Assembly (NCBI GenBank): GCA_960531495.1
Contig: OY482864.1
Coordinates: 10,845,396 to 10,909,395 of the forward strand
Length of the DNA stretch: 64,000 bases
Direction: 5' to 3'
DNA from: Zeus faber
Lineage: Eukaryota; Chordata; Actinopteri; Zeiformes; Zeidae
This document shows positions 26,906 to 40,489 of the stretch, piece after piece. Position 1 is the first letter of the stretch, and every line of letters begins with the position of its first letter. Below the pieces are notes generated by a model. That model worked only from the letters and a program-made list of their open reading frames with translations. It was not told where the DNA came from and did no database searches. Both the position numbers and the translations under genes were made by a program.

Positions 26906-29900
26906 ATACATATACATTTTTTAAATAAAAAAAATATTATGTATTAAACAATAGCATCAAGTTAAACACAGCCATTCCAGCTTTGCATGTAGCATTGTGG
27001 TCCGCCCGCATTAAACATCCCATAGGGGTGGACTGTGGTTACGGACGTGCACTAATGGACGCGCACGTGTGCACTTGGTGAAGTTGCTTCATTTTAGACA
27101 CAAGCTCGAGTGCCTTATCACATTCAGGTAAAACAGCAGCCGACGCTCGCTGACAAATTATTAGCCGACAAAGTACCAGATCTGAGCCAACAGATCTGTC
27201 TGATGGAGCAACACGAAACGAGCGAAAGAGAATGAAAAACACACTGGAGCTTTGTTGAGTCATCCCTCGCGGAAGGTAATATTGGACCGGCCGGGAATGT
27301 CTCTCCGAGGGGGAGGCTTGGAGGGGTGGAGGGGAGGAGAAGAGAGCCGCAGAAGGAGAGGAGGAGAAAGAGGAACCGACAGGGCAACAGATGGACAGAC
27401 AGACATTGAGGCTGACGGAGAGAAATGGCCACCCCGTTCTCTCCATCGCCAGATCCCTCATAGGAATGGCAGGAAATCCATGGCCCGAATGGGAATAGGA
27501 GCACGAGGGGAATCGATCCATTAAGCCTGAGCCCTTGTCGTAAATGTACAAATAATTATTAGCCCTTGATAGATTCCCGAATGCGACGCCGGTGACAGGG
27601 GACATCACTCAGCGCCGACCGACGCACAACCGCTGCTGTCAATAAATTACCGGGGCCCTCCTATAGCAGAAATACTCCTATATATCACTTGGTCTGCCTG
27701 CAAGCATTAGAGTTACTTTCATTTCTTATTGGCAAGCAGTAAAAGTGGATGTGGATATATGGCGTGGCCTTCTGCAGATGGCGAAGCCGCGTTCTGGGTG
27801 TATTTTAAGTGAGTGAATAGGGGGCGAGGAGACGAAGGAAGACTAAGTGGCCGTTCCCCTCGATCCAAAGCTCTTTGTTTCCCAAACCAACGTTGATCCG
27901 CCCCGAGAGGAACCTCTGCATCGATTCTGTGGCATTAGCCAGGGGTTAAATTGGGGGTGGATGCCATCCATCCACCTTTGATAGATAAATAAATGAAAAA
28001 GCTATTGAAGGACTCCCCTCGCCGACGTTGCCATATTGTTCAATCAATTCTTTTTTCCAAGTCTTCTCTCATGACTCCCATGAAATTCCTATTGTCACAG
28101 CCGCCAAGCGTTTGGATCAAGTGAGCTGTAGTTAGAGAAACCTATATTCGACCATAGATTAAGAAAGAATAGAATATAAAGAATATAAAATTGTACAGAA
28201 AATAAAGTATAGACAATCTATACGTTCTATCAGCTGCTGTGCAATTTGTGTTGCACGGCTATTAGTGCAATTTGAGTACTATAAATATCATTTGAGATAT
28301 TAGATAGAAAAAGATAGATACAAATATTTGCTCTGGACCTTACATGCTTCCACATCCCTCCATCTAATCCCGCCGCCTTTCTTGCTTCCCCCTCGTTTCT
28401 GATCCTCCATCATTCCTCACTCTCTACTCGCCAAGAATCCAACGGTAGTTGGAGAGTAGATTCTCTAATGGCAGATTCTCACAGCTTGGTCCACGGAGCC
28501 GGCGCCTGCGGACTAATTACGCGGCAAACTTTGCGTGACACGGAGTGGGGGGGGTTGTTGGGGGAGGGATGGGGGGGGGGTTCACCCCAGGCGGCTTATT
28601 ATGGTTCAGGGGTTCGGCGAGGGTCGGATATGAGGTCCAAGGATACATGCGCTGCTCAATTAGGCCCTTCAATAATTACTCTCCTTTTGACTTAACATCT
28701 TGCTGCTCACACCCCCCCCCCAGGAGATAAGCAACGTTCTGCTCTGATAATGATGCACTGCACTGAGTGAGTTATGATAATATAACTGCAACAAAGAAAT
28801 AAATATATCTTGGCAATATATGACACAAGCAATAATACAGTGATTGTATTAGTTAGTAGACTGGCGATGCATATTATAATAATACAAAAGAAGGGCAAAA
28901 AGGTCCTCATTATTAAGATCATAGATATGTTCACATGATGGACACACTCAATGGATGGCTAAATGGCTACCTATCTTAAAAAAATGTTTTTAAACCATTG
29001 ACTCTCTCCTATGTTAATCATGGTTACAAAATGTCCGATTTGGTTCATCTTTCTTAGTTAAGATAATTTTCCTTGTATCTTGTCTCAGCTTTCTACTTTA
29101 ATCACCAGGGTAGCTTGGCTGCGCCTCAGCTGCTTAAATATTGAGTAGCCGTATTTCAGAAAAATCAGGAAATATTGAACAGCAAAGCCTTAATGCCAAG
29201 TAGCCTACTGGTATTTTACATTTTCTTGCCAAACCGCACCACTGCAAAAAAATTAATTGAAATTTCCTTTTGATTCATGCTTTTTAATTAAATTCTATGA
29301 CTAAATAATAGGGTGGTGAGAAAAAAAAACAGTCTTGGTGAACAGTCAGTAACTTCTCCATAAAATGCATCCATATTATATTTTTGATCAAGGACATACG
29401 AGGTACCAATTAGCAGTTATGTCTGCAACATACATTCCTCCGTGGAAACAAATAAATCACCAGGATAAGCATGATTGGTCCGTTTAACATGAAGCGGAGC
29501 AGCTATTTGACGACCTGCAGCCTGAAAATACATGCATAAAGCAGAGACTGCAGCGCCTCCCTCAGCTATCCATTCAGCTCATATTGGAAGCGGATGTGAC
29601 GATCAACGCAACATTTTCATTACATTAATGTGAAAGGTGTAGCACACAACTACAGCAACATCCCGACCACATTTTTGCCTTCACCAACAATTGATTCATT
29701 TTTGTTCGGTACCACTCCACTGTGCTGCCCTCGAAATGTAACCTAAACCTCAGCGTCACCTGTAAAGTTTGTGGCTATGCGCTTCAAATACGGATAGCTG
29801 TTGAGGGTACAATGTCTAAAGAACTGGCTAAAAATCTGATCTTACTGGTAATTAGGGTAATTCCCAGGAAAATTGTGTTGGGTTACCACTGCTCAATAAG

Positions 29901-31254
29901 CTTGGTTTGAGATCAAATATTCCCATCACACACACCATATTTACACATGCTGTCAGTGATCCAAAATTGACTTGGAGGGTGGAAAGTGATATTTATCTAC
30001 TCTAAGCAAATAAAAGTAAAATAAGGCACACACAAACACACACACACACACACACACACTCACACACTCACACACTCACACACTCTGCAGGAGAATGTAC
30101 ATGACAATAAAAATGTCAAGATGCAGAGATAGCCTTGATGGAAAGTCTTAAATCGGAGGAAATGCTTGGATACGGAGGAAAAGCTTCAGCCATAGAGTTT
30201 GGAAACTTAAATGAAGTGAAATGTGCCCTTCACCGATTAGAAATACACAGCAACCCAGAAAAACACACAGTGTGTGTGTGTGTGTATGTATGTACGTGTG
30301 TATGTATGTGTGTGTATGTCACACTGTGTGTCCATCCCTCAATCACTGAAAGATGCATACAGTACATCAATTTCTTGGAACAGCACCAGGAAAAGTATAA
30401 ATAGCACTTTCCTTTTTAATTGCTGATGCGCAGTTGAAGTACAACTTTGTGTAGCGTGAAGGGAGAGAACATGAGGAGTGAGAGGGGCGAGAGGAGGCGC
30501 CCACAGTTCGGACATAAATGCATGCTTAAGCAGCTACGGCAAACAACGCCTTCATGATAATGAAGGCTCTAAGAGGAGCTCGCTCTCTCCGCGGCGACGC
30601 CTCCCTGTTTTCCCCTCGCTCGGTTGTTTGCTCCTTGGAGGAGGAGGAGGAGGAGGAGGAGGAGGATTCAAACCACGACATTAATGTCACGGCGAGAATT
30701 AGAAGAAGCTTTCCAGAAGACGAGTGTGTACACTTTGTAATACACTAGGAGACTCAGAATGTCAAACAGATAGTTTATGTAACACACACACACTCGAAAC
30801 ACACCACCGCTTAGAGCAGCACGTCTATATCGGTGTGAGGGTCGGACCAAGCAAAGCACGAGATACACAGGTCGGGTGAAATAATTAGGTGGTATTTATT
30901 GTCCCAAAGGATAGATAAATGGGCAAAAAGCAAAATGCGGGAAAAAGTGATATAAACATACATAGATAGGAAAATAAATGAACAAACTAAACTCAGCTTA
31001 AGAAGAAAAGCGAGCTCAACTTCCCCACTCTGGAGCGACATGGCGGGAGCATTTATAGCACCCTGGTCAAGCCACGACTCAAACGCAGCAATAGAAATAA
31101 ACATTCATCTTTTGAGGTATGAACTTAAGATTTGGATGAAGATAATATTTAATGATTCCATTAACGTGTATCTTTGGTACAACACACAGTACAACAACAA
31201 TGTATATCGCTTGTCGAATAAATCATAAAGTTAGCCACGTTGGAGGTTTGGATC
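26906..31254. other. Non-coding stretch, no gene seen
   Basis: It holds GA-rich DNA at 27300-27420, G runs at 28546-28580, a (CA)n with CACT variants at about 30027-30085, TG/TA patches at 30270-30320, and (GGA)n at 30638-30666. The part at about 28620-28700 (gctgctcaattaggcccttc) is repeat-free and CNE-like. The 189-codon open frame at 27039-27608 has no recognisable motif. Confidence 0.5.
30638..30666 (+). repeat. (GGA)n microsatellite
   Basis: About nine GGA units. Poly-E or poly-G open frames across it are artefacts. Confidence 0.95.
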
Positions 31255-31550
31255 GATGAATGAGTGAGGTAATGACGCGGTCATGATTTCATCGAAACGC
31301 ATCGTGGACTCCTACAGTTTGTATGTTACGACTTCCTCGAATCCGGAAAAGTAGGGAGGGACACAGGGATAGATGTGAACACAATGCCCTCTCTTACAAA
31401 AAATAGGATAAAATGTCGTCCCGCTCCACAAGCTCATCTCGCTCCAACACCCGACCACAAGTTTAATAACCTTGGCATGTCGGCGACGCACGAACGGTCA
31501 GCAACTTCCGGTCAAATTTCATCAGTTTGTCACAAAACCCTGCTTTCGAA
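31255..31550 (+). repeat. Unnamed interspersed repeat X, copy 1
   Basis: Several blocks match the reverse complement of 40490-40965 in the same order: gagtgaggtaatgacgcggt, ggactcctacagtttgtatg, agggatagatgtgaacaca, atgccctctcttacaaaaa, aacacccgaccacaagttt, catgtcggcga, and acttccggtcaaatttcatc. Copy 1 is about 150 bp shorter in the middle. No coding frame or clear terminal repeat is seen, and the family is not recognised. Confidence 0.8.
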
Positions 31551-33466
31551 TGTTAATCCATATGGATGAAACGTGAACCACGAGATGTCTGAGGCGTCCC
31601 GGTTCATACAAGCCCTCAACTGCGTCGTGTTGTCGTGTTCCAGACACCTTAAGCCCAAAAAATGCCAAGGAGAATAACAATAATAAAATTCCAAACAATA
31701 ACAATGTCAGTGTCAGGCAGGCTGGATCCCTAATAATAATAAAGGTATGAGAAGCAAAACCTATATGTCATGTAGTCTAGGGCCTTATGAATGTTAATGG
31801 TGTATAAGGTCAGACACACTGCAAATATGCTGCTATGTATGTTACCTCTGTGCAGCCGGTGATGCAGCCATCCAAATTTGTATCATATCAAAATTGTGAT
31901 AAAAGACTAGATATCGTCTGGTATTTTGGTTGTCATGATATCGTTAATTTACTTAAATGTTGCCTTTGAGGCTGCATTACAGTAAAGTAATGGAATTTTC
32001 TGGGCCAAGAATGTTGTAGCTGTTCTAATCATTGCCTCTCCCTGCTTGGTCATAATATCCACATTACTCATGGTTCTTCGTTGTTTGCAAAGATGAAATG
32101 GCTGTCGATATTGGGGTATTGGTAAAACACACTCTTACATTTGATTTGTTGATGCAATTAGTCCTAACGTGAGAGGTTAATCTGTTGGGCATTGTGGTGT
32201 AAGTGAGGACGTTTAGCACCTCGCTCATACCTCACTCCATCAATAGACCCTTCTGTTATCAGGCGTATCTCTGTCCCTAATGAAGCCAACACCGGCACTG
32301 CTGATAATTAGCGGAACAGGTGGTAAAAGACTGGATCGCTCTTACCAGGAGAGTGACCGCGTTCCGGTGCGAAACCCCTTTCAGACTTGACACATAGAGC
32401 GACGCCAAGTGAAAGTGCTCTGATAGATAGTGAGAGAAGGCAAAGTGTTTTTTCCTCCGTCCTACTCGCGCTCGGCACCAATATCTCGGCGCTCCTGCTA
32501 TGAATCGTATGTGCTTTTGCCGCGACGCCGGGGCTAATTCTGCGAGCGGGTAAGGGCCTCATTAGCAGCGGCCGGTCACCAGAACAATAAACATGCCAGT
32601 CAGACTAACCCCTCCTGTCAGGTTGTTAATGGCCCAGGATATACAACCTGGCGGCCAGCAGAGACCTTTCACTCCGAGGGGCGGAATAACAAATACAGAA
32701 CGCCCTTGAGGGAGTAGGGTGGAGGGGGGGCCAACGCGGGCCATCATGGACTGGGTAGGTCACCGGGAAGGTGTTTGCCGGTCTGAGGAGTGAGGGAGGA
32801 AGAAGCTTGTTCTGTCTGACCCAGCCCTACAATAATAACACTGCTAGTATACATTGACTTTGTGCTTGTGAATAAAGTTCCCAGTGAAAGAAGCACCTCA
32901 GCGGGTGTCAACCACGTTTGAGATAAGATAAGATAGTATTTTATCAATCTTATTGACAACCTTATCTGATTGATTTTATTGATAATCTTTTTCATTTAAC
33001 CCGAAGGGGTTAGTGACGTCCACGTGCCAACGTGGTTTGTAACACCAACTCCAGCCGCGACGCACCGGCTTACTCCTGTTGACTGAAGTGTACTCAGCTA
33101 CTGCATAGTGCTTAGAAACCACGTTTCAGAAGAGAAATGGCCACAGAAATGGCTTCTAGGAGTATCTGAGGACAGTATGGATGACCGTGTGCGTAACATT
33201 CAACCTCGACTGTATGTGGAGACAGCGCTTCAGCCTACAATTAGACCACGGGGTGCTTTAAACCAAACTGTAAAAAGGTTAAAAGGATAACAGACCACTA
33301 TGGCGCCTCCGTCGCAAAGACAGCCGGATCACTTTATGTTTTCCTCAGAGCGCTCTGCGATCAACACCACTTTTGGAAATGAGAAGAAAGAAGCGTGTTC
33401 GCTGAAGAGGCAAATTAAATTGTCACAATTCTAGTTTAATTTGATATATTTTGGTTGCGCAATCAT

Positions 33467-33509
<43 letters not shown>

Positions 33510-33926
33510 GCTGCCGCATTGACTGCTTCAGTGCGTTGCTGCGATATTGGAACGTGCAAGACTGGCCTGTAAACAAACACAAGTAAATGGAGGAGCTGCA
33601 GTTTTTCTGGATGAAAAGCACTATAACACTTACATTTCTCAACCGATTTCAATGAGTCATTTTATTTTCAAGGGTTTATGATCTATGTGGAGTAGATTGC
33701 TCCACCATCCACCATTTCCGCTAATTGTTGCACACTGGTTGACACACTTCCTGTGATACACTGCCCTAAATCTATCATTTTCCCTGGAGTTCGTACCCAG
33801 TGGCAGTCCGAATGCATAGTGATAGAGGCTTATAGGGAATGAATGTAAATTTCGATGGGGTCATTATTCTAAAGCCAATACACTGTGAAATCAACAAAAT
33901 TAACTGTAAGACACAACCAAAGTGTG
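31551..33926. other. Non-coding stretch, no gene seen
   Basis: It contains a degenerate GATA-type stretch (agataagataagatagtat, about 32922-32941) of the kind found in fish retroposon ends. A compound (CA)n(TA)n lies at about 33468-33509. The part at about 32220-32620 has little repeat content. No exon is recognised. Confidence 0.5.
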
Positions 33927-34054
33927 GTGTGGGGATGGTTTGGTTGAGCAGCCACACCTGACCTGGATGGAAGGTGATTGGGATCAGAGTGGCTGCATAC
34001 CTGTTGCTCGTTGGTTGGTCTAACGAGCAACAGGTAAAATCCCCATCCCCACAC
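33927..34054. other. Nested inverted repeats, potential three-way junction
   Basis: An outer stem (gtgtggggatgg at 33927-33938 with its complement at 34043-34054) encloses two adjacent hairpins. One pairs gcagccac (33948-33955) with gtggctgc (33989-33996). The other is a perfect 15 bp stem, tacctgttgctcgtt (33998-34012) with 34022-34036, and a 9-base loop. This is seen directly. Any function is unknown. Confidence 0.75.
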
Positions 34055-36597
34055 ACACTCAGGAGAGGAGCCCTTGTCATGACATGTTCTATCTGCTCCT
34101 GAGCTTGTTCCAACTAGCCCTCTCTCTACAATAACCTGGTGTCTACAACATCGTCTTCTGTGTCTCTGTGCAGCAGGGCCCTGAACACGCCACGCAAAGC
34201 TGATAGTGCTGCAAAGGAAACTGACAACCAAGTATTTGTTTTACATAATCCTATGTTTTCATAGACAACAATTTATATATTTGAAGGGTTTCCAATTGCT
34301 AAATGTGGTCAGTTTGCAGAACTAAGTAGAACAACTGCACAACAGTGGCTATAGTTTTTACTACATAGTCGTGACTCAATCAACAAGGGGTGGATTTATA
34401 ACAGAAACTTCACGCCAACATATAGCCATGAGTGTTCACCATTGAGATCCACCGACTAAGCCCTCTGGTAAATGCAGTGACTCTGGGAAAGTGCATCATT
34501 TTTAACAGACTGCTTAGCCCACCAGCACTTACTGGACATCTAGATTATTAGCAGCAAAGTTTTCCTAGAGGAGGACGGAGATGATGGAGTAAGAGTAACA
34601 CACTGAGTGGAAAAAAGGAAATGAATTAAATTAAACAGGACGAAGCAGAGGACCTGACAAAAAGTGAGCTCAGCACGAGCCGTGCTGTCCCTCTTGACGT
34701 AATGACATCTAAGTATTCTACCGGGAACAGCCAAAAACCTGATCTGGTGTTAATGAAAGAAGTTACTCAGGCAAATGCCCCCTCGCCACCCGCAGAATGA
34801 GGAGCATGTGCTTATCAGAATTCTCATTCATCTAAAGGCTCTAATCCCTCCGAGATGGAGGGGAAGAGAGCGGCAAAACGAGATACAGTAGGTAGAGAGA
34901 GAGAGAGAGAGAGATAGAGAGGCCAGAGGGTGAGTGAGGGAAGGAAGAAAAACAAAATGCAGAGAGGAGGAGGGAGACTCGCACACGGAAGGTGTCGGTC
35001 TTTGATTCTTCTAATTACTGGCAGATCGTTTTCAAGGGCTCTTTTCAGTGGTCGGCCGCCAGCTGATACCCACCTCGCTCCCAAGACAACTGCAGAGTGT
35101 TTTTGCTTTTCTAACTCGACCCCCCGCGGTGAGAGAGGCGGGCGTGAAGCGCAAAAACAGCTGTAATCGTTACTTTGAGGTGAAAACTCTCACGGTGTAA
35201 CCAATCAGTCCTTGGCATAAGCAGGCTTTTGCGCGCAGCTACAATTTCAAAACAGTCTTGACGCCCTTGTGGTGAAGGTGACCATAATGGGCCAAATGCT
35301 TAATGGTCCTGTTTAACAGCAGTTTTGTAGATATTCGCTTGGACACCAACAGAGCGTACACTCAGGCAACCAAGTAAAATAACATTACAAGGGACAAGCT
35401 GCAACAGCTGAGGAAATAATTGCCTCCCCTCCAATTTCCCCACATCTCGGCGTCTCCTTTTCCGTCACGGCTGCTCTGCTGTTTGACTGCATTGTGGTCT
35501 TGCAGGGTGTGACAAGCATGTACCACCATCGCCGACTGCTCGTGAGGCTTTAAACCCTGGGGAATTGTACATGGGGTAATCTCTCTCCGTCCTGTTCCCT
35601 TTCTTTATTTCAGGTCTGCTGAGTCTCCTTGGCTGCTCTCTGGGCCTAACTAGGCAGCACTTTCCACTGCGGGAGAATCCCGCCCGCCTCCCGAGGAAGT
35701 CGAATGATTAAAACGCAGAGTGACACTCACTCCGGTCCCGCAGCGGACGCAATGTACAGTACATCCCCCCCTTGAAAGAGAGTGTACAAGAAAAGCCCGG
35801 AATAAAAATAGAAGAAATAAAAAGGCGGGGCCGGTCCACCCTCACGGCTTCAGCGGCATCGCCTTCGTCCTGGATCTGCGTTCCACTTTAACTCGCTGCC
35901 AGAGCCCCTGAGTAGCTTCCGCTCGGCGCGTCCCCGGGGTGGTTATCTGCCGTGACAGAATCCAGACGTTCAAAGGAAATCCAGGAGCGCGGTCCCACGG
36001 AGCCGTTCCGACGGATTGAACAATCGGAGGCTTGCCGTTCCTTCGGCGTGCGTCGGGCGACCCGGCGATTTTGCCAAGTCGCAGCTGAAATCACCGGGAT
36101 TTTGGGGCGATATTCAGAAGAAAAGCAAAGAGACCTGTCCCTTAATAGCGTCACATTTTTTGAAGTGGTTACTGATTGAAGGACCGGTTTCCAGCCTAAT
36201 GACCCCATTATTTTCTTTCTGTTCCTCCATCCATTTGTACATGAGCAGAGAATGAGGCCGAATTACATGACTTTCCGACTCAAAAAAAAAAGGGGGGGGG
36301 GGGGAGAGAGAATTACTAAGGCTAATCTCTCAAATAAGTGCCCAATAAAGTCCTGTAATAGAAATCATTGAGTCCCCTTTCATGTCAAAGAAAGGGAACT
36401 TAGTGCTGGCAGACAATGAGGGTCCAGACGTGTCTTTTCTTTTGGAGGGGGGTTAGTACTCATCTTGGAGTGGGACGATGTTCAGAGAGAACTCGTCTGT
36501 CTCCTGAAAATTGACTGGGTGTCATTTCTGAGCTTCGAGGCGGTGACGGCATGAGAAAACTGCCAGCGTCTCTCACCATTACTCTTCTTTTCCTTTT

Positions 36598-36599
<2 letters not shown>

Positions 36600-36648
<49 letters not shown>
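36600..36648. repeat. (AC)n microsatellite
   Basis: This is a pure AC tract of about 48 bases. Confidence 0.97.
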
Positions 36649-36650
<2 letters not shown>

Positions 36651-37931
36651 TAGTAATGATGGATAGAGCATCAGAGCCAAAAGCCTTGGCCACTCAGTGG
36701 TCTCTGACGGGGAGGAGAGGCCGGGTTTCTCCCATCTCTTCCTCCACGTCTACATTGAAATATATTGAATGGGATAACCATAGTGTGTTTGGAACGGTTC
36801 CAGTACAGATCTTTGCTCTCCAACGTACGAAAAATGGCTTGGGGTGGGTTGGGATAAATAAAACAAAACAGACACTGCAATATATAGTGATACTTCCTCG
36901 AATCGCGATACATAATTAATACATGGGCGCCTTACAGTATATATATTTTACTCCATATATCGATTGATCCATTGGGAATTAATATAGCATATGATTCGAG
37001 TTGAGAATCTATCTTGCATACAGGCACTATCGCCTGCGTCGCGACTCCCTTGTTATCGTGGGAAATAGATTGTGATGGCATCGTGACGCGAGTAACTTGG
37101 CGATCCCGACTTCTATCCACGTGTGCCCCTTTGTTCCAGCAATCGATGTACTCCCCAACAGCCTCGGATTGAAAGACCAAACACAAAATATTTACAACAC
37201 ACCAAGGGCGCGCAGCTCCGCGCAGCGCTCACCAGGCATTTGTGTCCTTGTCTTGTCGAAAAAGCATTCCCCGGGCGCCGCTTCTTTCGGAGCCCGGGCA
37301 TTCTAATCTACATCGCCGTTTTTCAACAGAAAAAAGACGAGTTGAAGAGGGGGAGTGTGTTATATCACCCTACATCGACCGGGAATGTGTTGGAACACTC
37401 CATGTGAAGACAGTGTGGGTGTGAGAGCCGGTGGAGAGGCGACTTGCCGCTCATTAATCTGGTCACTGTTTTATGCTCACTTATGCTTAAACAACCATGA
37501 GGGACTCGCATCTCGCAGGGATTCCAGCGCACCTCTTCTAAATGCTAAACAGCCTTGAGCAGGCGAGTCAATGGCCATTATGAAGCTCGACACACGCGGG
37601 GGCAAACTACCAAACCTATTTTGTCTTATTTTGTCTTTTCACCGCCCCCTCCCCCGCCGCCTGCTCCTTAGTCAAATGACTATTGAATTGTTTGCAAAAT
37701 ATTAAATAAGCGCATATGTCAGCTGCTTGCTCAGCGGCGTTTGCGTGTATACCCCTGTTCCAAGGCTCCGCTTTACCTTATCACGGAAATAGCTGCAGAT
37801 CCGCGGGGCCGTGGCTCAGTGTGACGGGAGGGAGACGTGAGATAAACTGGCGGACGTCTCCATACATGGCTCTTTGGATTTCTCAGGCTCTGCCGTGTTA
37901 AAGGTCATTCGGAAGATAACATGGGGTCCAA

Positions 37932-37958
37932 CACACACGCACGCACGCACGCACGCAA

Positions 37959-37989
<31 letters not shown>

Positions 37990-37990
37990 G
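37932..37990. repeat. (ACGC)n microsatellite
   Basis: ACGC tetranucleotide units with one variant (gcaagc), starting from a short AC tract. Confidence 0.96.
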
Positions 37991-40111
37991 GTATCATATG
38001 ACTATAATCAATTGAAACATATGGATCGGACACGTGGACTGGATTGGAATTGCATTGGAAGAGTTAGCGGAACGTGCATTCCAACGCTTAACATATGGAG
38101 GACTAAAGGAAGACAGGGAAGATACAGTGCCTACGATGGTGAGAGAGATACAGCAAGAGGGAGAGAGATAGAGAGAGGGGGAGGCGGTATTAGGAGGGGA
38201 GGGAGAGAGGGGTGGAAGAAAAAAAAAAAATCTAATCAGCTCTGAAGTGGAGAGTCAAATCTGGGCCGGATGCCTAGCAGGCGAGAGATGATGACAGCTG
38301 TGCGTAAGTGCAATCCCGGCCGCCGACGCCAAGTGTACCAACACCAGGCAGCGGGACACAGGGTCCTGGGTCGCACCCGCTGGCCCCGGGGGTGGACTCA
38401 CTAAACATCTGAAGAACAAGAGTAGCTCCTAACCGGAGCATTTAGGAGTAATGGCTGTGTCGGCCCTAATTTAGAATGGCGCTAAACCAGCTTGTGAATC
38501 TCAAGAGTAGTTAAGATTCAAACAGTCCCGCTTATCCTCCTCCATAATACATCCAATAAACATTGTGAGTAATTGCATTTTTGGATAAATAGACTGAAGG
38601 ATAGTCAATAAAAACATTTTAATTTGCCATATTGTGAATGCTATATTACAAGACGTGTCTTGTATTGTAAGAACGTATCTTTCTATCAGTGGCAGATGTT
38701 TGTAACTTGAATTCTGCAATGACTGCCATCGCCTGCAACTGCAGAGGATGCCAGCGTTCTCCAACATAGCTCTGTGGTTACTGAGATAGGAGGAAACACC
38801 AATACATTTTTGATGCATATATCTTCCTACGCTTCTACGTTAGCGTGACAAGTGACTGCAGGAGACTCGTAATTTGTCTTTAATCACAACCTTTTTTTTC
38901 GTGGCTGTCGTCTGTTGCAACAAATTTATAAAAGCTGTTGGAACACTGGTTGTTTCACGAGGCACGCAGGAGGGTAACAATTAGCCGACATGAACGTATA
39001 CTTGCTCATTTTCGCATGAAATCAGTGCTGACGACTACAACCAAATAAATCCGTGGGTTGGACTAGATCATATGCACCTCCCACCACCTGTATTTCGCCG
39101 TCAATTTGCAAATGCAGCCCAGCGTCCTGTCAGGCAATAATTTTGATCCTCGGCGGTGAACGCCTCGGATCGACAGAATTACAGTAAGATATAACAGCAC
39201 GGCGGTGGAGCTGGAGACGGAAAGGTCCCGACTTTGTCCTTGAAAGGCCATCTCAGCAACCAGCAAGACACACAGACCTCCCAGCCTCCTTGAAAGTTTC
39301 TATTCAAATCTTTTCAGTGGGCGTTGTTACGCAACCGGGCACGACAACACCCCGGCGCTGAAATCCAGCTGATGTAATCAGCGGCCTTGGAAGGCTTCCT
39401 GCCCCCCTCCCCACAGGCGAGCAGAGCTGTTGGGTTGCTGCATGCGAGCCAGGAGCTGCGTCATATGTAACGAGACGCTGGTTATTTAAACAGCGTCGGA
39501 CGAAAAAAAAAAAAAAGCTTTAGCGCCTGCATTACACGAGCAAAAACCACTCGCCCGGTTTGTCAGTTTAAAGGATTTACATTTGAAAAAACCCATCTCT
39601 TTTCAAACCTGGGATGGCGCCACTGAACATCTGCTTCACCATGTACTTGCATTGTGTTCATCATGATAAAGACTACCTCAAGCTATCCCTGTACTGAAAT
39701 TGTTAAAAAGCTAAATCCGCTGCGAGCGCCTCCGTCGCATATTGAACGAGTGTGTGTGTGTGTGTGTGTGTGCGTGTGTGTGCGCTCATGTGGTGAAACA
39801 GTCTCAGTTCGGCGAGGTGACTTTGACTATGAATGCTCGGGTGCACGCCCTTGAACGGCAGCACCCGCTTGCGTGCGTGTCCCGCCCTCCACCGGGTTGT
39901 GGAGAATTATGAAGGACGAGGAGTGTGTGTGTGTGTGTGTGTGTGTCGGGGGGGGGGGGGGGGGGGGTGCGTGTCAGAGCGTTTTAATTATTGTGAGCTA
40001 TTTCAGCTTCAGATAATCTCCGGCGGTGTCGTGTCCTCACTGAAAACAGCCAGGCTCATTGATGGAACCTAATCTAGCTCTTACATATGTTCACGCTCCA
40101 CCCAGCTCCAC

Positions 40112-40142
<31 letters not shown>

Positions 40143-40225
40143 GCACGCACGCTCCACCACTAGCTCTCCTCTCCAATGCGGTAATCAGTCCCCAAAAATA
40201 TCTAATAAAATCAATCAAGGTTTTC

Positions 40226-40470
40226 AATATGCAGTCTGTGGTTTCTTTGTCAGGGCAGTGGCAAGAGGAAGCTGAGCTGGCAGGCAAGAGGAAAAGAGGA
40301 AGGCCAAAGAGAGGGTTTATGGATGTGATGAGGGAGGACATGCAGGCGGTTGGTGTAAGGGAGGAAGATGCATAGAACAGAAGGAATTGGAGGCAGATGG
40401 TCCACTGTGGCGACCCCTAACGGGAGCAGCCCGAAGAAGATGATTATGATTATTATTATTATTATTATTC
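40226..40470 (+). mobile_element. LINE 3' end: reverse transcriptase tail and (ATT)n tail
   Basis: The frame through about 40265-40425 reads KRKRGRPKRGFMDVMREDMQ then AVGVREEDA, one in-frame TAG, then NRRNWRQMVHCGDP and a stop. This is the well-known C-terminal tail of LINE-type polyproteins (RGRP...W...DM...GV..EDA.DR..WR......DP). The stop is followed by ctaacgggagcagcccgaag and a (ATT)n tail at about 40447-40470, typical of fish LINE copies. The rest of the LINE upstream is missing, so it is a 5'-truncated copy. The clade is not determined. It lies against one edge of repeat X copy 2. Confidence 0.8.
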
Positions 40471-40489
40471 TAAGGGGTCCAGCCCACAG

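Larger units (their letters stand above)
34055..40225. other. Non-coding stretch, no gene seen
   Basis: It holds a GA tract (34894-34920), poly-G (36291-36304), (AC)n at 36600-36648, (ACGC)n at 37932-37990, (GT)n at 39750-39782 and 39921-39946, a run of about 20 G at 39947-39967, and C/CA tracts at 40110-40150. Stretches at about 34990-35060 and 37440-37560 are repeat-poor with TAAT motifs. No exon is recognised. Confidence 0.5.

Noticed and set aside
27039-27608. 189-codon minus-strand open frame
   Set aside because: It has no recognisable domain, low-complexity Ser/Pro runs from GA-rich DNA, and no splice or start context. It is within chance length for 64 kb.
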